A program made the position numbers and the translations under genes. Of a stretch of 64,000 nucleotides of DNA, positions 44,305-56,176 are shown piece after piece. Source of the stretch: Paralvinella palmiformis (lineage: Eukaryota; Annelida; Polychaeta; Terebellida; Alvinellidae); assembly GCA_025642065.1 (NCBI GenBank), contig JAODUP010000486.1, forward strand, positions 512,501-576,500. Direction: 5' to 3'. The notes beneath the pieces were generated by a model, which searched no databases, had not been told where the DNA came from, and saw only the letters and a program-made list of their open reading frames with translations. Position 1 is the stretch's first letter. Each line of letters starts with the position of its first letter.

Positions 44305-44307
<3 letters not shown>
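42643..44307. other. No gene recognised; short repeats
   Basis: It contains GTT-rich (about 42803-42836) and ATT-rich (43428-43458) tracts, an NRF1-like promoter word at 43988-44003, and nested inverted repeats at 44228-44273. No coding sequence recognised. Confidence 0.35.
43988..44003 (+). promoter_or_regulatory. CRE-like and NRF1-like words
   Basis: tgacgtacgcatgcgc combines a TGACGT half site with a near-consensus NRF1 palindrome (GCATGCGC). Such words are common at metazoan housekeeping promoters. No gene could be linked to it, so this may be chance. Confidence 0.2.

Positions 44308-44379
<72 letters not shown>
44308..44379 (+). repeat. (TA)n microsatellite
   Basis: About 36 TA units, at the place where the duplicated block at 60 kb also has a TA array. 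Confidence 0.97.
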
Positions 44380-44381
<2 letters not shown>

Positions 44382-45329
44382 TTTAAAATATTACCCTTTA
44401 TATGACTGTTGATTTCTTTGGTATCTTCCTAACATAATATAATAAAAAGGCTCTAAGAACGATTGATCCAGCTTTGTGACATCAGGAAATATCGCATATT
44501 ATATAACAACAATTAATAATTAAATTAATTAATTAAATAATAACAATTAAATAACAACTAATCAAAATACAGTCAAAATCACTTTATTTTAATCTCATAA
44601 AAGTTGATACAGAAAAGAGTACTATTATATATTGTAGATAATATTGATTTACCGATGAATACAACTTATATTAATCAACAAAGAGATAATATCTACTTGA
44701 AAAGCTCATTATTCAGATGTTGGCTTTGACATTTGTCAGTACAAATCTGTCAAACTGTTTGTTCCTGCTACTGAAGCAACTCGATTCACATTTATTATTC
44801 ATTCGACATCTAACATTACATTCTATTTCCGCTTCCCAGTATTTATCCCCCGGACTAATATCACTTGGGACACGTGCCTGATGGATCAGTCCCTGAGAAT
44901 ATGTAGGGTCCAGAACTTACTTGTGAATGTTTATACGATATTCAAATACAGCCTTAAAATATTACAGCAATAATCTTTAACAAATGTTTCCTTCTTGTTT
45001 GTTTGTGTTAACCGTACCTCTTTTCGCCAAATAAGTTAACAATAATTCCATATAGGCTAGATCATTAAAACTGTGCAATAATTTAAACTAATTTGTCATA
45101 TAACAGATTATGCTGTCGAGATCGTAGAAGATTTTATATTTAGACAATAAATATTGGCTGGAAGATCTCCTGTCAAATAGACACACAGCTATAATTTATA
45201 TTTTATGAGATTTATTTCCCTAGCCAGACGCCTCTCGGCTCACCTCAACTCAATCAACCTAGAAATTAGATAGAATTACAACTAAATCAAACAAAGTTCA
45301 TTGAGAAAGGATGGAAAGACATACATATA

Positions 45330-45457
45330 AAGCCAGGTAGATAAACACAGATAGATAAAGACAGATAGATAAAGATAGATAGATAAAGATAGATTGTTAG
45401 ATAAAGATAGATAGATAAAAAGGTTAGATAAAGATAGATAAAGATAGAGCGATAGAT

Positions 45458-45496
<39 letters not shown>

Positions 45497-45763
45497 TAAA
45501 GGTAAAGTTAAATAAAGATAGATAGATAAAGATAGATTGATAGATAAATATAGATATAGAGATAGATAGATAGGTAAAGGGAGATAAAATATATAAAGAT
45601 AGATAGATACAGATAGTTAGATTGGTAAAGAGAGATGTAGATAGATAGATAGGTAAAGAGAGGTATAGATAGATAGATAGATAGGTAAAGATAGACGGAT
45701 AGATAGATAGACATATAGATTAATAGATATATATATATAGATAGATAGATAGATAGATAGATA

Positions 45764-45799
<36 letters not shown>

Positions 45800-45935
45800 T
45801 ATAAATAGATCAAGATAGATAGATCAAGATATATAGATCAAGATATATATAGATGAAGATAGATCGAGCAAGATATATAGATAGATAAAATTAAATCGAC
45901 AGAGAACGATAGATAGACAGATACAGAAAGATAGA
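45330..45935 (+). repeat. GATA-rich compound satellite
   Basis: Long irregular array of agata/gata/gaaa words, with a (GATT)n part at about 45765-45798. Confidence 0.95.
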
Positions 45936-46352
45936 ATCATAACATACATGATAATTAAAATATACATGATATTAAAACATACATGATAATTAAAACATTG
46001 ATACTAATGAATTGCCTATAATCGCAAGTACATGCGTAATTGGATGTACTTGTGTTTGAATTGATCACAATTTGTGATCAATTCGAGTGATTGGATGTTC
46101 TTGTTTGTATCGAATGTCACAGGTTTTGGTGTGGTAATAGTAATGCGGTGGAATGCGATGTTTGCCAGTGGTGGTGTCACATTAGATGTGGCATAAACAT
46201 CTCGAAAATTACAATTTGGTAGTTGAAGATAATATACATATATTGGTTGTTTTTAATGACTAAATACATTTATTTATTTGTCTCTTTCATCTACCTCAGG
46301 TAAACCTTTAATGAAATAACAGCTAGAACAGTTGCATTTTTAAATAAAACAT

Positions 46353-46402
<50 letters not shown>

Positions 46403-46669
46403 TTTCTTTAAAAATATTTTAAAATAATTTATATATGATGCTTTACATCATGTTGTTGTTACTCCTTTCTTATGTCATGTGGAGTTGATTTTTTTGCAGG
46501 TTGAACGGATCATGGAGGGAAAATTGAGGCAGGAAGCCACATCATCTGCGCACGCATTGACCAGCAACTGTTAAACTAATTTACATAGGTTATATTTTCC
46601 CCTGAGAATAAAGTTCTATAAAATTATGTACCAAGGTGGGTTTTATATCTAAGTGATGTTCTTATATAA
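45936..46669. other. No gene seen; (TA)n at 46360-46397
   Basis: AT-rich. It includes a local repeat of 'aaacatacatgata' words near 45950-45995 and a TA array. Confidence 0.45.
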
Positions 46670-46735
46670 AACAAGTCGGCCTATTTAACCTACCTTGTGC
46701 GCAAAAGTTGCGGTAAAACAGCATCATTAGCATTT
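46670..46735 (+). mobile_element. SINE-A tail fragment
   Basis: 'agtcggcctatttaacctac', 'gtgcgcaaaagttgcggtaa', then an ATCATT-like tail. The 5' part is absent. Confidence 0.6.
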
Positions 46736-46926
46736 ATATTTATAAAAAAAAAAATAATGATTCAAAATGCACATAATTTTGTTATTGCAATCATTACATA
46801 AAAGAGCAGAAACAATTACACAATAATAACAATAAACACAGATCTAAACATGTTCATTCACACTCGTGAAAAATTATTTAATGTAAAAAGTTACATAACT
46901 GACATGTTTCTAGTACATCAAAAGTG

Positions 46927-46934
<8 letters not shown>

Positions 46935-46976
<42 letters not shown>
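46935..46976 (+). repeat. (TA)n microsatellite
   Basis: About 20 TA units just before the 11-bp array. Confidence 0.95.
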
Positions 46977-46980
<4 letters not shown>

Positions 46981-46985
46981 GGTCT

Positions 46986-47054
46986 CTCCGATTCGGTCTT
47001 GTCTCGAAATAGTCTTGTCCCGATTCGGTCTTGTCACGAAGTGACCGCACGCCG
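46986..47054 (+). repeat. Short degenerate repeat flanking the 11-bp array
   Basis: 'gattcggtcttgtc' occurs twice (about 46989 and 47018), each followed by a 'cgaa' word, immediately upstream of the array. Confidence 0.65.
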
Positions 47055-47470
47055 TGACATAAATGTGACATAAATGTGACATAAATGTGACATAAATGTG
47101 ACATAAATGTGACATAAATGTGACATAAATGTGACATAAATGTGACATAAATGTGACATAAATGTGACATAAATGTGACATAAATGTGACATAAATGTGA
47201 CATAAATGTGACATAAATGTGACATAAATGTGACATAAATGTGACATAAATGTGACATAAATGTGACATAAATGTGACATAAATGTGACATAAATGTGAC
47301 ATAAATGTGACATAAATGTGACATAAATGTGACATAAATGTGACATAAATGTGACATAAATGTGACATAAATGTGACATAAATGTGACATAAATGTGACA
47401 TAAATGTGACATAAATGTGACATAAATGTGACATAAATGTGACATAAATGTGACATAAATGTGACATAAA
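47055..47470 (+). repeat. 11-bp satellite, 37 uniform units
   Basis: The unit is tgacataaatg. It runs from 47055 to the last partial unit at 47462, which is exactly 37 x 11 bases, and I saw no variant unit. Because 11 is not a multiple of three, all three minus-strand frames encode the same 11-residue peptide, giving long ORFs of MSHLCHIYVTF. These are not genes. Confidence 0.97.
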
Positions 47471-47546
47471 GAGAAGTCAATTATTCTTAATTTAATAATC
47501 TTAGGTTTCCGGAATAATAAATAGAAGACGCTTGTGTAATTAAGCG

Positions 47547-47744
47547 GGTTCTCTACTCCCAAACTCCACGACTGTAGGTGATTCGCATTTTGATTTTGCT
47601 TGGCGGCTTAGGGACTGGTGAGACATTACACATGTCTCAGCAAGAAAAGTCGCCACTCTGGATTCAGTCCCCTGAAGAAACGTCCAGAGTTTGAATTCAC
47701 ATTTCGAGATTCTCCATGTCTGCGCCTTATTATACACAGCTAAC
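47547..47744 (+). mobile_element. CA-tailed repeat X, copy 2 (3' part only)
   Basis: It matches the last 200 bases of copies 1 and 3: 'ggtgattcgcattttgattt', 'gagacattacacatgtctca', 'ttcagtcccctgaagaaacg', 'ttattatacacagctaa'. It is followed by a long CA tract. Confidence 0.75.
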
Positions 47745-47748
47745 ACAC

Positions 47749-47799
<51 letters not shown>

Positions 47800-47816
47800 A
47801 CACACACACACACACA
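47745..47816 (+). repeat. (CA)n tract, tail of repeat X
   Basis: About 34 CA units with a few interruptions. Confidence 0.95.
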
Positions 47817-47952
47817 TTTGTATCTTCCCAACACCATAATCGTATAACTGTTATTTCAAATAATAACGATTTTTCAATTGGTTTCGCAATATTATCATGT
47901 CATTTCTCATCACAATAGTCTATAATTCAAATATCTTTTATGACATGTTTCT

Positions 47953-47957
<5 letters not shown>

Positions 47958-47985
<28 letters not shown>
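47958..47985 (+). repeat. (GT)n microsatellite
   Basis: About 14 GT units. Confidence 0.9.
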
Positions 47986-47986
<1 letters not shown>

Positions 47987-50900
47987 TTTAGTAGTGTAGA
48001 ATTTAAAAGAAAGCCTACACATAAGAACATTATGACAACCTAGATGCTGACATCGGCTTCATTCTTAATTATAATAATCAAACAAAGCCTACCTAATCAA
48101 TCGTATCAACAGACGTCCGAAAGGTCTGGCGTCGTAAGTTGTTCTCTAATCACTGTAAACAATTAAGGCTTTTATAGGCTCTCGGCGCATCAATCAACGT
48201 AACAGTTTGCCGAACATGTGACAACATTTGTTGTGTGCACTACCTAGATATGGAAGCAGCAAAGTAAGTTAGCTCAAAGTAGCAATATTGTATAATCGAT
48301 TATTACCGAACTAGAACGAAATATCGTCTCAATCCTGAGTAAATACTATGATTTACTCGGGATTAGTATATAATAGTTATACATTTAACAATTCACCCAT
48401 ACGAGTGTAACCTAATTACTTACAATATCGGGGTGGGGGGCTCTGCCTGCAGTTTAATACTCTTAAAGATAATACTTAGGTAAGGTAGGGATGGTTTACA
48501 AATTAAAGGATGTTAGATGAAAAGGTGGATGCATTAATTTCACCCATTATATTATATTAGTAATATAGCGGTGAATCGAGGGTTATAGTTATTGTAAACA
48601 AATTAACAACAATATTTACTAAAGAATAATGAAGAACAAGTTTTGTGATATCTGAGGATTATAAGATTTTGCATTGAGAGTTCTTAGGAAATATTTAAGT
48701 ATGGTACAAACATTCAAAAGTGTCTCAGTTCTACAAAGACATACTTAAGGAGTAATCCATCAGCCATGTCAGACTAGTTCCAAGGATAAACATTGGGAAC
48801 CAAAAATAGACTCGGCTGTTAGACTTCGAATAAATAATGAATGCGAAAGGATTAGCTTTTACAGAGTGGGAAAACAACTTGACAGATGTGTAATGATAAA
48901 CACTAAAACTGATATATCTAGAAGATGATTGTTAAATGAAATAGACGTTATGACAGTCTGTACTGTGGTGTGTAGAATTTCTAATTTGTTCATTACTGAT
49001 ATTTACTACAAATTATTTCGAATATTTGTATTTAATTATTCCAGAAATGTTAAGTGTAGAGATAAGTTTTGTATCTATATAGATGTGTAATTAACAAAAA
49101 CTTTAAATGCTGTATTATAGTTGTTTCATTGTGCCTGTAATAGATGTCTCATCTTTCCGTCTGAATTAATTGCATTATTTTTTTGGCATAAATGTTTATT
49201 TTTATAGAAAACAATTAATAAATTACGTGACTGTGTCAATATACAGTATCTAATAATTTGTTCATCGATTGAATACACGGAGAAAGGGCTTTTTTAGATT
49301 TCTGTCTCTTTGTATGTTTTTCAAAGGGATGGAACAGGAAGTTACGTGCATATAAAGAATAGCAGCATATCCGTGAACAACATCAAAGCCTTGTCTTTAT
49401 AATGGAAACAGGACAATGGGACATCAGTCAAAATTTAATATATTTTATCGTTGTAAGGAGGAGACTAATTGTTGTGATATTTCAGGTTGTGTTGCATATA
49501 ATAGAAAACATAATTCACCATAAGCAGCATTAACAAATTTTATTATTAAACATATCTCTATATACTTTCTTTTCTGTGAAGAAAGCTGAAATGTGTTTTA
49601 ATTAAAGAATAACATTTTCTTGTTCCTGACATTAGCTTCTGATAATAAAATATCATATGTTAAAAGGTTTTATGTTTTCTTACGTCACATCACTTTAATT
49701 CACCGTTACAGTTTCTTATAACCATTCTCTTTCGTAGATTTGGTCATTTCTAGTGTCCATGATGAATTCAACAAGGAATATGTTATGATTAGAAATATCA
49801 AATAGTGCTGCATACATTGTGACAGCTTTTACTACAACCAAAATATTAACGTGAATGTAACCGATGAAATTGTGAAAAGAGGATGGTTAACATTTGGTGA
49901 CATTTATTAGACATAACACAATTCAGGGTTATTTATTATGTATATTGAAATGCGGAGAAAGTAGTTCGACTTAATATTGTTATGTATCTAAATGTTTTAC
50001 ATCTTCCTGGACATCATCCATTTTTGTTATCTTTTATTTATATAAGGTAGAGATCTCATTGTCCTGTTCGTGTATTGTTATTACTAGTCTCCTACCACAA
50101 CACTATTTTTAATGAGATAGGATGTGAACTAGTTTATAAACAATAGGTAAGCTGTAACATTAATGGCCCTATGAAGTGTGATATAACAAAATGCAATGAT
50201 ATACAGATATCAATATCACGTTTTCATTTATACATTAATGTTTTCTGCTCATAAAGAGATATTTGCTAAATTAAATTTGTATTTTATCTTTTTATTTAAC
50301 AATCGTATTTAAAAATTGGCATACGTCATATCGGAAAATAAACTATTTCATCTTCAAATTCACACTTAAAATGTGATTCACAAAACAAAAGCAAACATCA
50401 ATATTGTTCAGATTAAGAGAGATGAATGACCGTTATATACATTTTAAGTATATTTCGTGATCTTAACTGTTTGATAGCTCAGTTTATAAATATAACATTA
50501 ATCACTTCGTTATATTTAAAATAAAAACAAAAACGATTATCTTCTACTTCGTGACATGATTGTGAATTAAATCAAAACGAATTTAGAAAGAGACCCTCAT
50601 TTTCGGCTAAATCTATACCATTAGCTAAATATCATGATTATTTACTGAACACATTATGGTAAAATAGTACCAAATAATACCAATCAAGTCAAACCATGTA
50701 GTCATTTAGGTATCCTAGCTCAGCTAGCCAAAATGTCGTCTACGGTCTGAGGAGACTGAACTAGAATCTCTTTAGTAGACATTCCCTTTTGTGTAATGAT
50801 AATTAAAGTTTTCTTTCAAGGAAACTTTAAGGAAAGATTAATTATTGCTCTAATCTTCCATTTTTTCATCAACTGCAGCACGTTAAAAACCGTATACTTT

Positions 50901-51046
50901 ATTGACTTTTAATTGCTATTTGATTTTCGATAGTTATTTTTGATTTAACACAACGAAACATTTAGGAATAATCCACTTTATTAATGTCAATAATACAACT
51001 TGTTGTTGTATAACATGGGATATAACAGGTGGTTACTAGAACCTAG
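47986..51046. other. No gene seen (3 kb)
   Basis: AT-rich sequence. I read all frames for known domains and splice-flanked open stretches and found none. Confidence 0.45.
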
Positions 51047-51119
<73 letters not shown>

Positions 51120-51239
51120 GAGAGAAGAGAAACATACAGACAAGGAGACATACATACATACATACATACATACAGAGACGGACAGACGGACGTACAGACA
51201 GACAGACATACAGACATATATAGACAGAGAGAGAAACAG

Positions 51240-51305
<66 letters not shown>

Positions 51306-51330
51306 ACACACAAGAGAGAGAAAGAGTAAT
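51047..51330 (+). repeat. Compound GA/CATA/CA microsatellite
   Basis: (GA)n, then (CATA)n, GACA-type words, (CA)n, (GA)n again. All ORFs here are low complexity. Confidence 0.95.
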
Positions 51331-53337
51331 ATCTAGATTCCTATCATATACTGTTGTTTACATAACTGACTATTTAATTATCATATCATGTTCCCAGAGT
51401 GACGAGACATTCAGTGATTTTTTATTTATCAATTAATATCGTATATCAAAGTACCTGTTATCTGTCTCATTATATTCCGACATATACAGAATACTAATTA
51501 TTATCTTTCTTAAAACAATCCTTATCTTATCATCTATGTTTGCTCTATCGGAAGTTGGATCGTGATTAGGAGTATAATTAACTTCTTGGTATAAGATTTA
51601 CATATTAAAATATGTTATCCATTCTGTCCCTATATGACACCTGAAATGCATATGTGTACCTCATATGTGAATTTAATGTGTACTCATGTCAATATATCCT
51701 TATGTATGAGTATTTGTGTGGTTGAAAACAAGCAAGCCCAACAATTGGTGTTTTATTTAATTTTACGTGACTCCTAATCTGACCTTACTTGCATAAGTGC
51801 GGTTTATTAAACTAGCGTGAATTAACAAATTAGGGGAATTTTTGAATTACATCACACTGATTTCAATTTTACTTCATTAAGCATGATGTGATTTGACTTC
51901 AATAACTGTACAATCAAAGGTTAACCTCACTTATCAGTTTTCAGCATCCAAAAGGCCTGATTCAATATTGCAGATTAACTAATTGTACCGATTGCAAAAT
52001 TACAACAGTCAACCAATCAATGCCAAACCAATCAATCAATAATATTTTTGTATTCTATTTTAATAAAATATACATGTACGTGTATTATGTGTTTAATGAT
52101 GATAACTGTGTTGATTTCGTTTGTTTAACATGAGACATGTTATCTTGAGCTGCTCCATTGTCTACATGATCAGCTGTTAGTTTACCAGACGCACCACAAC
52201 TGTAATTTGAACCAATTTATTTATCGTTATCATTGTGTCATCAATAGTCGATTTCCGTGTTGTTGTATCCTGTTTATCACGAGCTCACAATATCATCAGT
52301 GAAACTAATATATGGAGTATCTCATCTGTACATGCAGATTTGCAATTTCTGTTTTGCAGTCACGTCTACACGCCAGTGTTCATCAAACTTGCCTTTCATA
52401 AGTCTGACTTGTGATTTCCAAAATGGGCGTCCTCCACTTGTTAGATATATAAATGCCACGTGAAAACAAATTAAAAATTTCTGATATTGAATTGATTCAA
52501 GTACATGGGAATGGCATTTCTTGGAAGTAGTTGTCATTGGCAAAGACAGGCACCACGTTCTGCACCACCTAATTAATGAATTAGAATATCATATTGTATT
52601 TGTTTTTATTCCCAATTTTGAAGACTGTCACTTTATCTATAATGTTTTTGTTAAAGTAAGAATGATAATACTTAACGTGCAGTATCCTTGTAAATTACGT
52701 TGCTAACAATTTCTATCTTAACTGCTGACTTTTCTTCATAGCATTAAAAGCAAGACCTGTCTCTAGCAAATGATGTTAAAAAATACTGAGGTTCTGCAGA
52801 CTTTTACAATTTATTGTGGATAGAAAGTATATCCATTAAATACATTCATTTGGCAAAATATGTTTGTATTGATAGACTAATAAAAAAGCTAAAATATATC
52901 ATTCACGAGGCTTTTCTTTCAATAAATCACGAACTATTACTAAATCATTTTCATTTATCTTGTAATCGTATTTTTATGGTCAAAGATTTTGGGTTTAAAA
53001 ATGTATTTATTTCCTAACATTTGAGTTGATGTAGTTACTCTAGTGTATAATGTATCTATTTTTATAAAACTTCATTCAATTATTATATATCAACTTTTTA
53101 TCAAGGACTGTATTACGAGTGATATGGTGACGAATGACAGTGTTCGTAAATGGAGTTTTCTATTAGTTTGATTATATTTTTTGGTAATAGGTTTTTCACA
53201 GAGATATCAACAATTACATTCTTGGAATGGTTTATGTCGTGCTGGAATAACAACAATAACATAAACAACATCAATAACACACAAACGCGAACAAAATAGA
53301 GAACAAAAGAAGGAGAGAAGAATGAAAGAAAGAGAGA
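51331..53337. other. No gene recognised; one weak exon-like stretch
   Basis: AT-rich. A possible acceptor (ttctgttttgcag, ending near 52360) is followed by an open frame to 52463 (CSSNLPFISLTCDFQNGRPP). See findings. Confidence 0.35.
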
Positions 53338-53398
53338 GATATGGATAGATAGATAGATAGATAGATGTATAGATAGATAGATAGATAGATAGATATAT

Positions 53399-53438
<40 letters not shown>

Positions 53439-53442
53439 GGAA
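53338..53442 (+). repeat. GATA microsatellite
   Basis: (GATA)n with interruptions, followed by a GT stretch to about 53485. Confidence 0.95.
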
Positions 53443-53993
53443 AACACCTGTGTGTGTGTGTGTGTTTGTGTGTATTCGTGTGTGTGTTGCTTCAGCACGA
53501 TATTAACCCGTCCAATAATGTCATGGATTTGTTGATGTTTATGTGACAGATCCAATAGAAAAGACATAAAAACAATTGATAGGAATCTCTCTTCATACAA
53601 ACACTATCACACTGTGAGCTACTGAACTCAGAACCCAGTCCTCTTGGTGGTGAATATAACACAACCTGGGTTGTTAAATTACTGTTGATATGCCATGGTC
53701 CGATAAAGTCTTGTTAATATTTTTAATCAGGTTCTTTAACATGCGTGTTATCCTTTCCCCGTATTATGAAGATCAGCAGCTTATTCCTCAAACCAACTAA
53801 CTGTGTACTGGTTGAAGTATTGTAATTATTCTTATAACAATATTCTATTGCCATTTATTTCTAGTGTGAGTTCCCAAATTAAATCTATTTAGTTCTGACT
53901 GATAATGTTGTCATTTCTACTAACAATTTCCCACAATAATGTTAATTTTTTTTTGTATATCTATTTCACATTAGTACGTTTTGTTGGTGTATG

Positions 53994-53998
<5 letters not shown>

Positions 53999-54042
<44 letters not shown>
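53999..54042 (+). repeat. (CT)n microsatellite
   Basis: About 21 CT units. Confidence 0.95.
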
Positions 54043-54047
<5 letters not shown>

Positions 54048-56051
54048 CCCCCCGGCTATCTCTCTCGAATTGTTCGGAATTTTGTCTATTATGCAGGCTC
54101 CATTAGCTGCTACAGTTTAAATTGGAAGAATTTGATGAGCTGCATTCATTTACATTATTGATGCATTAATCTGTGACAATTACTGGTACAAGTTTATTTT
54201 TCGAAACCAAAATGGTGTACCTTTTAAACTTAATTATTTCAACTCGTATGCACTACTGCTAGTATCATTAATTGTGTGTATGTGGTATTTATGACACTTT
54301 AAATTAAGGCTTCGATTGTTTTTTATATTAAAAGCAATAGCTGTACTAAATCATCACACACACAATACTGTGCCAGCGCCTTAACCATTTTTATAACACA
54401 CTCACACGAACCCCCCCCCCCCCACACACACACACCACAAATCCCTTTTATGAAACTATTATTTATAAAGATGGGTTGGCATTGAAATATATTTTACACT
54501 TTATCTATTATCATCGTTTGAAGGTAACATTATTTTTTATAATCTTATTCCTAATCGTTTCACCTGTAATACACCCAATTATTAATAATTTATATGTAGA
54601 TGCATTGGTAAACATCAGATATGACAATCAGAGATTATTTTGTACAATAGTGTGCGTGTGTGTATCTGTGTGTGTGTGTGTGTGCCTGTGTGTGTGTATA
54701 TGTTTGTGTTCGTGCGCGTGTGTGTGTGCGTGTGTGATATCTAACGTTTTTGAGCAAATGTTAAATTGAGACTTAGGTTACCCACAGATGTTTATCTCTC
54801 TAAATATAGATAACCATCTATTTAAATACTACAAACTTTAGCTTTAATGTCCATCTGATAACATGATTGATTGGCTTTTAATATTTTGTGTTATATTGAA
54901 GTATTAGCAAAGCAACATTATTGATTAATAATTGATTGATTAATAATGAAAACAGCTATTATCCATAAATTATTTGCTTATTTTGAACTTTATGAAGTAC
55001 TTTATGATCTAGATTCAACATGTGGATAATTAATATTTTGGCTATTTACTTCTCCAATTATAACTACCTCAAATATACAACTAAGTAATATTAACCTCTT
55101 CCTTCATTATATAATTTATATAATATTCCGTTAAGAAATGGTACACAAAAAGCTTATTATTGTTCAAGATTATTATGTTTGTGTATGTGTCTACATGTTT
55201 ACAATCTTATGTTTTTTCTTCTGTTTATTTGTTTGTTTGTTTGTCTGTTTGTTGGTATGTGTATTTATTTGTTTGTTTGTTTGTATGACACAACGTCATC
55301 AGACACTGATATTGGTCCTCTAATAAACACGTTTAATGTTTTTTATTCTTCTTCATATTAAGACACTCAAAACAAGATATCCCATCATAACTAATAATTT
55401 ATTTCAAGTGACTTCAGTTCGACTTCACTAAGCATGAAATAACACATCCCAGAAGGTCATAACCCGACATTAATCTTAGTCTAATATGATACATTTGATA
55501 AAATATAACAATAATCATATTAGTAACTGACTTCCTAATGGAATGATTAGACTTAGTTCGTATATTATATATAGAGGAAATAATTATTATTATGTTATTG
55601 GAATTATTTAGATTGTGTCTGAGAATTTGGACCGAAGGAAAAGGTGGGAATTGCAGTAAATAAAACACATTATACACGTAAAACAAGTTGAAAAATATTA
55701 TTAATTCAATAGATCACTTACTTGACAATAATAAAGTGTAACTTGTGTCTGCACGCCATCAAGTCGTGAAAGTGGATGAAATTGGTAAATAATTTTGTAT
55801 TTACTAATAAGTCAAACGAAATAGTAACTAATAGAACTGGCATTTAATCACTATCTAATATATGTTTTTCATCTATGAATCACTCAGTGAAATGTGAATG
55901 CGGTTTATCAAATAAAGAATATAACTGAACTATAACGCAAGTTTTATCAATTCTTTACTTAGAGCTGGAGCTATATATGTGTTTATTAGTATAAATATCT
56001 ATTTCGTATATGTTCTGTTTTAGTCAAATAGCGAAAAGACACCACAATACT
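54043..56051. other. No gene seen; several simple repeats
   Basis: A C-run near 54411-54423, a GT-rich tract at 54648-54738 and a TTTG tract at about 55223-55285. No coding signal. Confidence 0.45.
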
Positions 56052-56176
56052 AATGATGATGATTGATGTTTTACGGCCACTTTTGTGCACAAGGTAGGCT
56101 AAATGGGCCGAGCGACCTCCAAAGGTAATGAGACGACGCGAAAGACGAAACAACCTTCAGATATGCCAACGCCTAC
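56052..56176 (-). mobile_element. SINE-A, 3' two-thirds
   Basis: It has the GAT tail, ttttacggccacttttgtgc, aggctaaatgggccgagcga and ttcagatatgcc. It stops before the B box. Confidence 0.75.

Larger units (their letters stand above)
42290..45300. repeat. Old duplicated block, copy 1
   Basis: Three pieces match the 60-63 kb block in the same order: 42290-42470, 44395-44510 and 44550-45300. Examples of shared words are 'ggtcacattcat' with 'tgtctattatta', 'caggaaatat', 'tcaaaatcactttatttta' and 'catctaacattaca'. Divergence looks like 20-25 percent. Between the first two pieces 1.8 kb is present only here. Confidence 0.7.

Noticed and set aside
47055..47470. CRISPR-like regular array
   Set aside because: There are no spacers; units abut directly, and the sequence is eukaryotic. 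The same applies to the 17-bp array at 28050-28316.
46910..47562. Three overlapping ORFs of 148-214 codons on the minus strand
   Set aside because: They are translations of the uniform 11-bp satellite in three frames, all giving the same 11-residue peptide.
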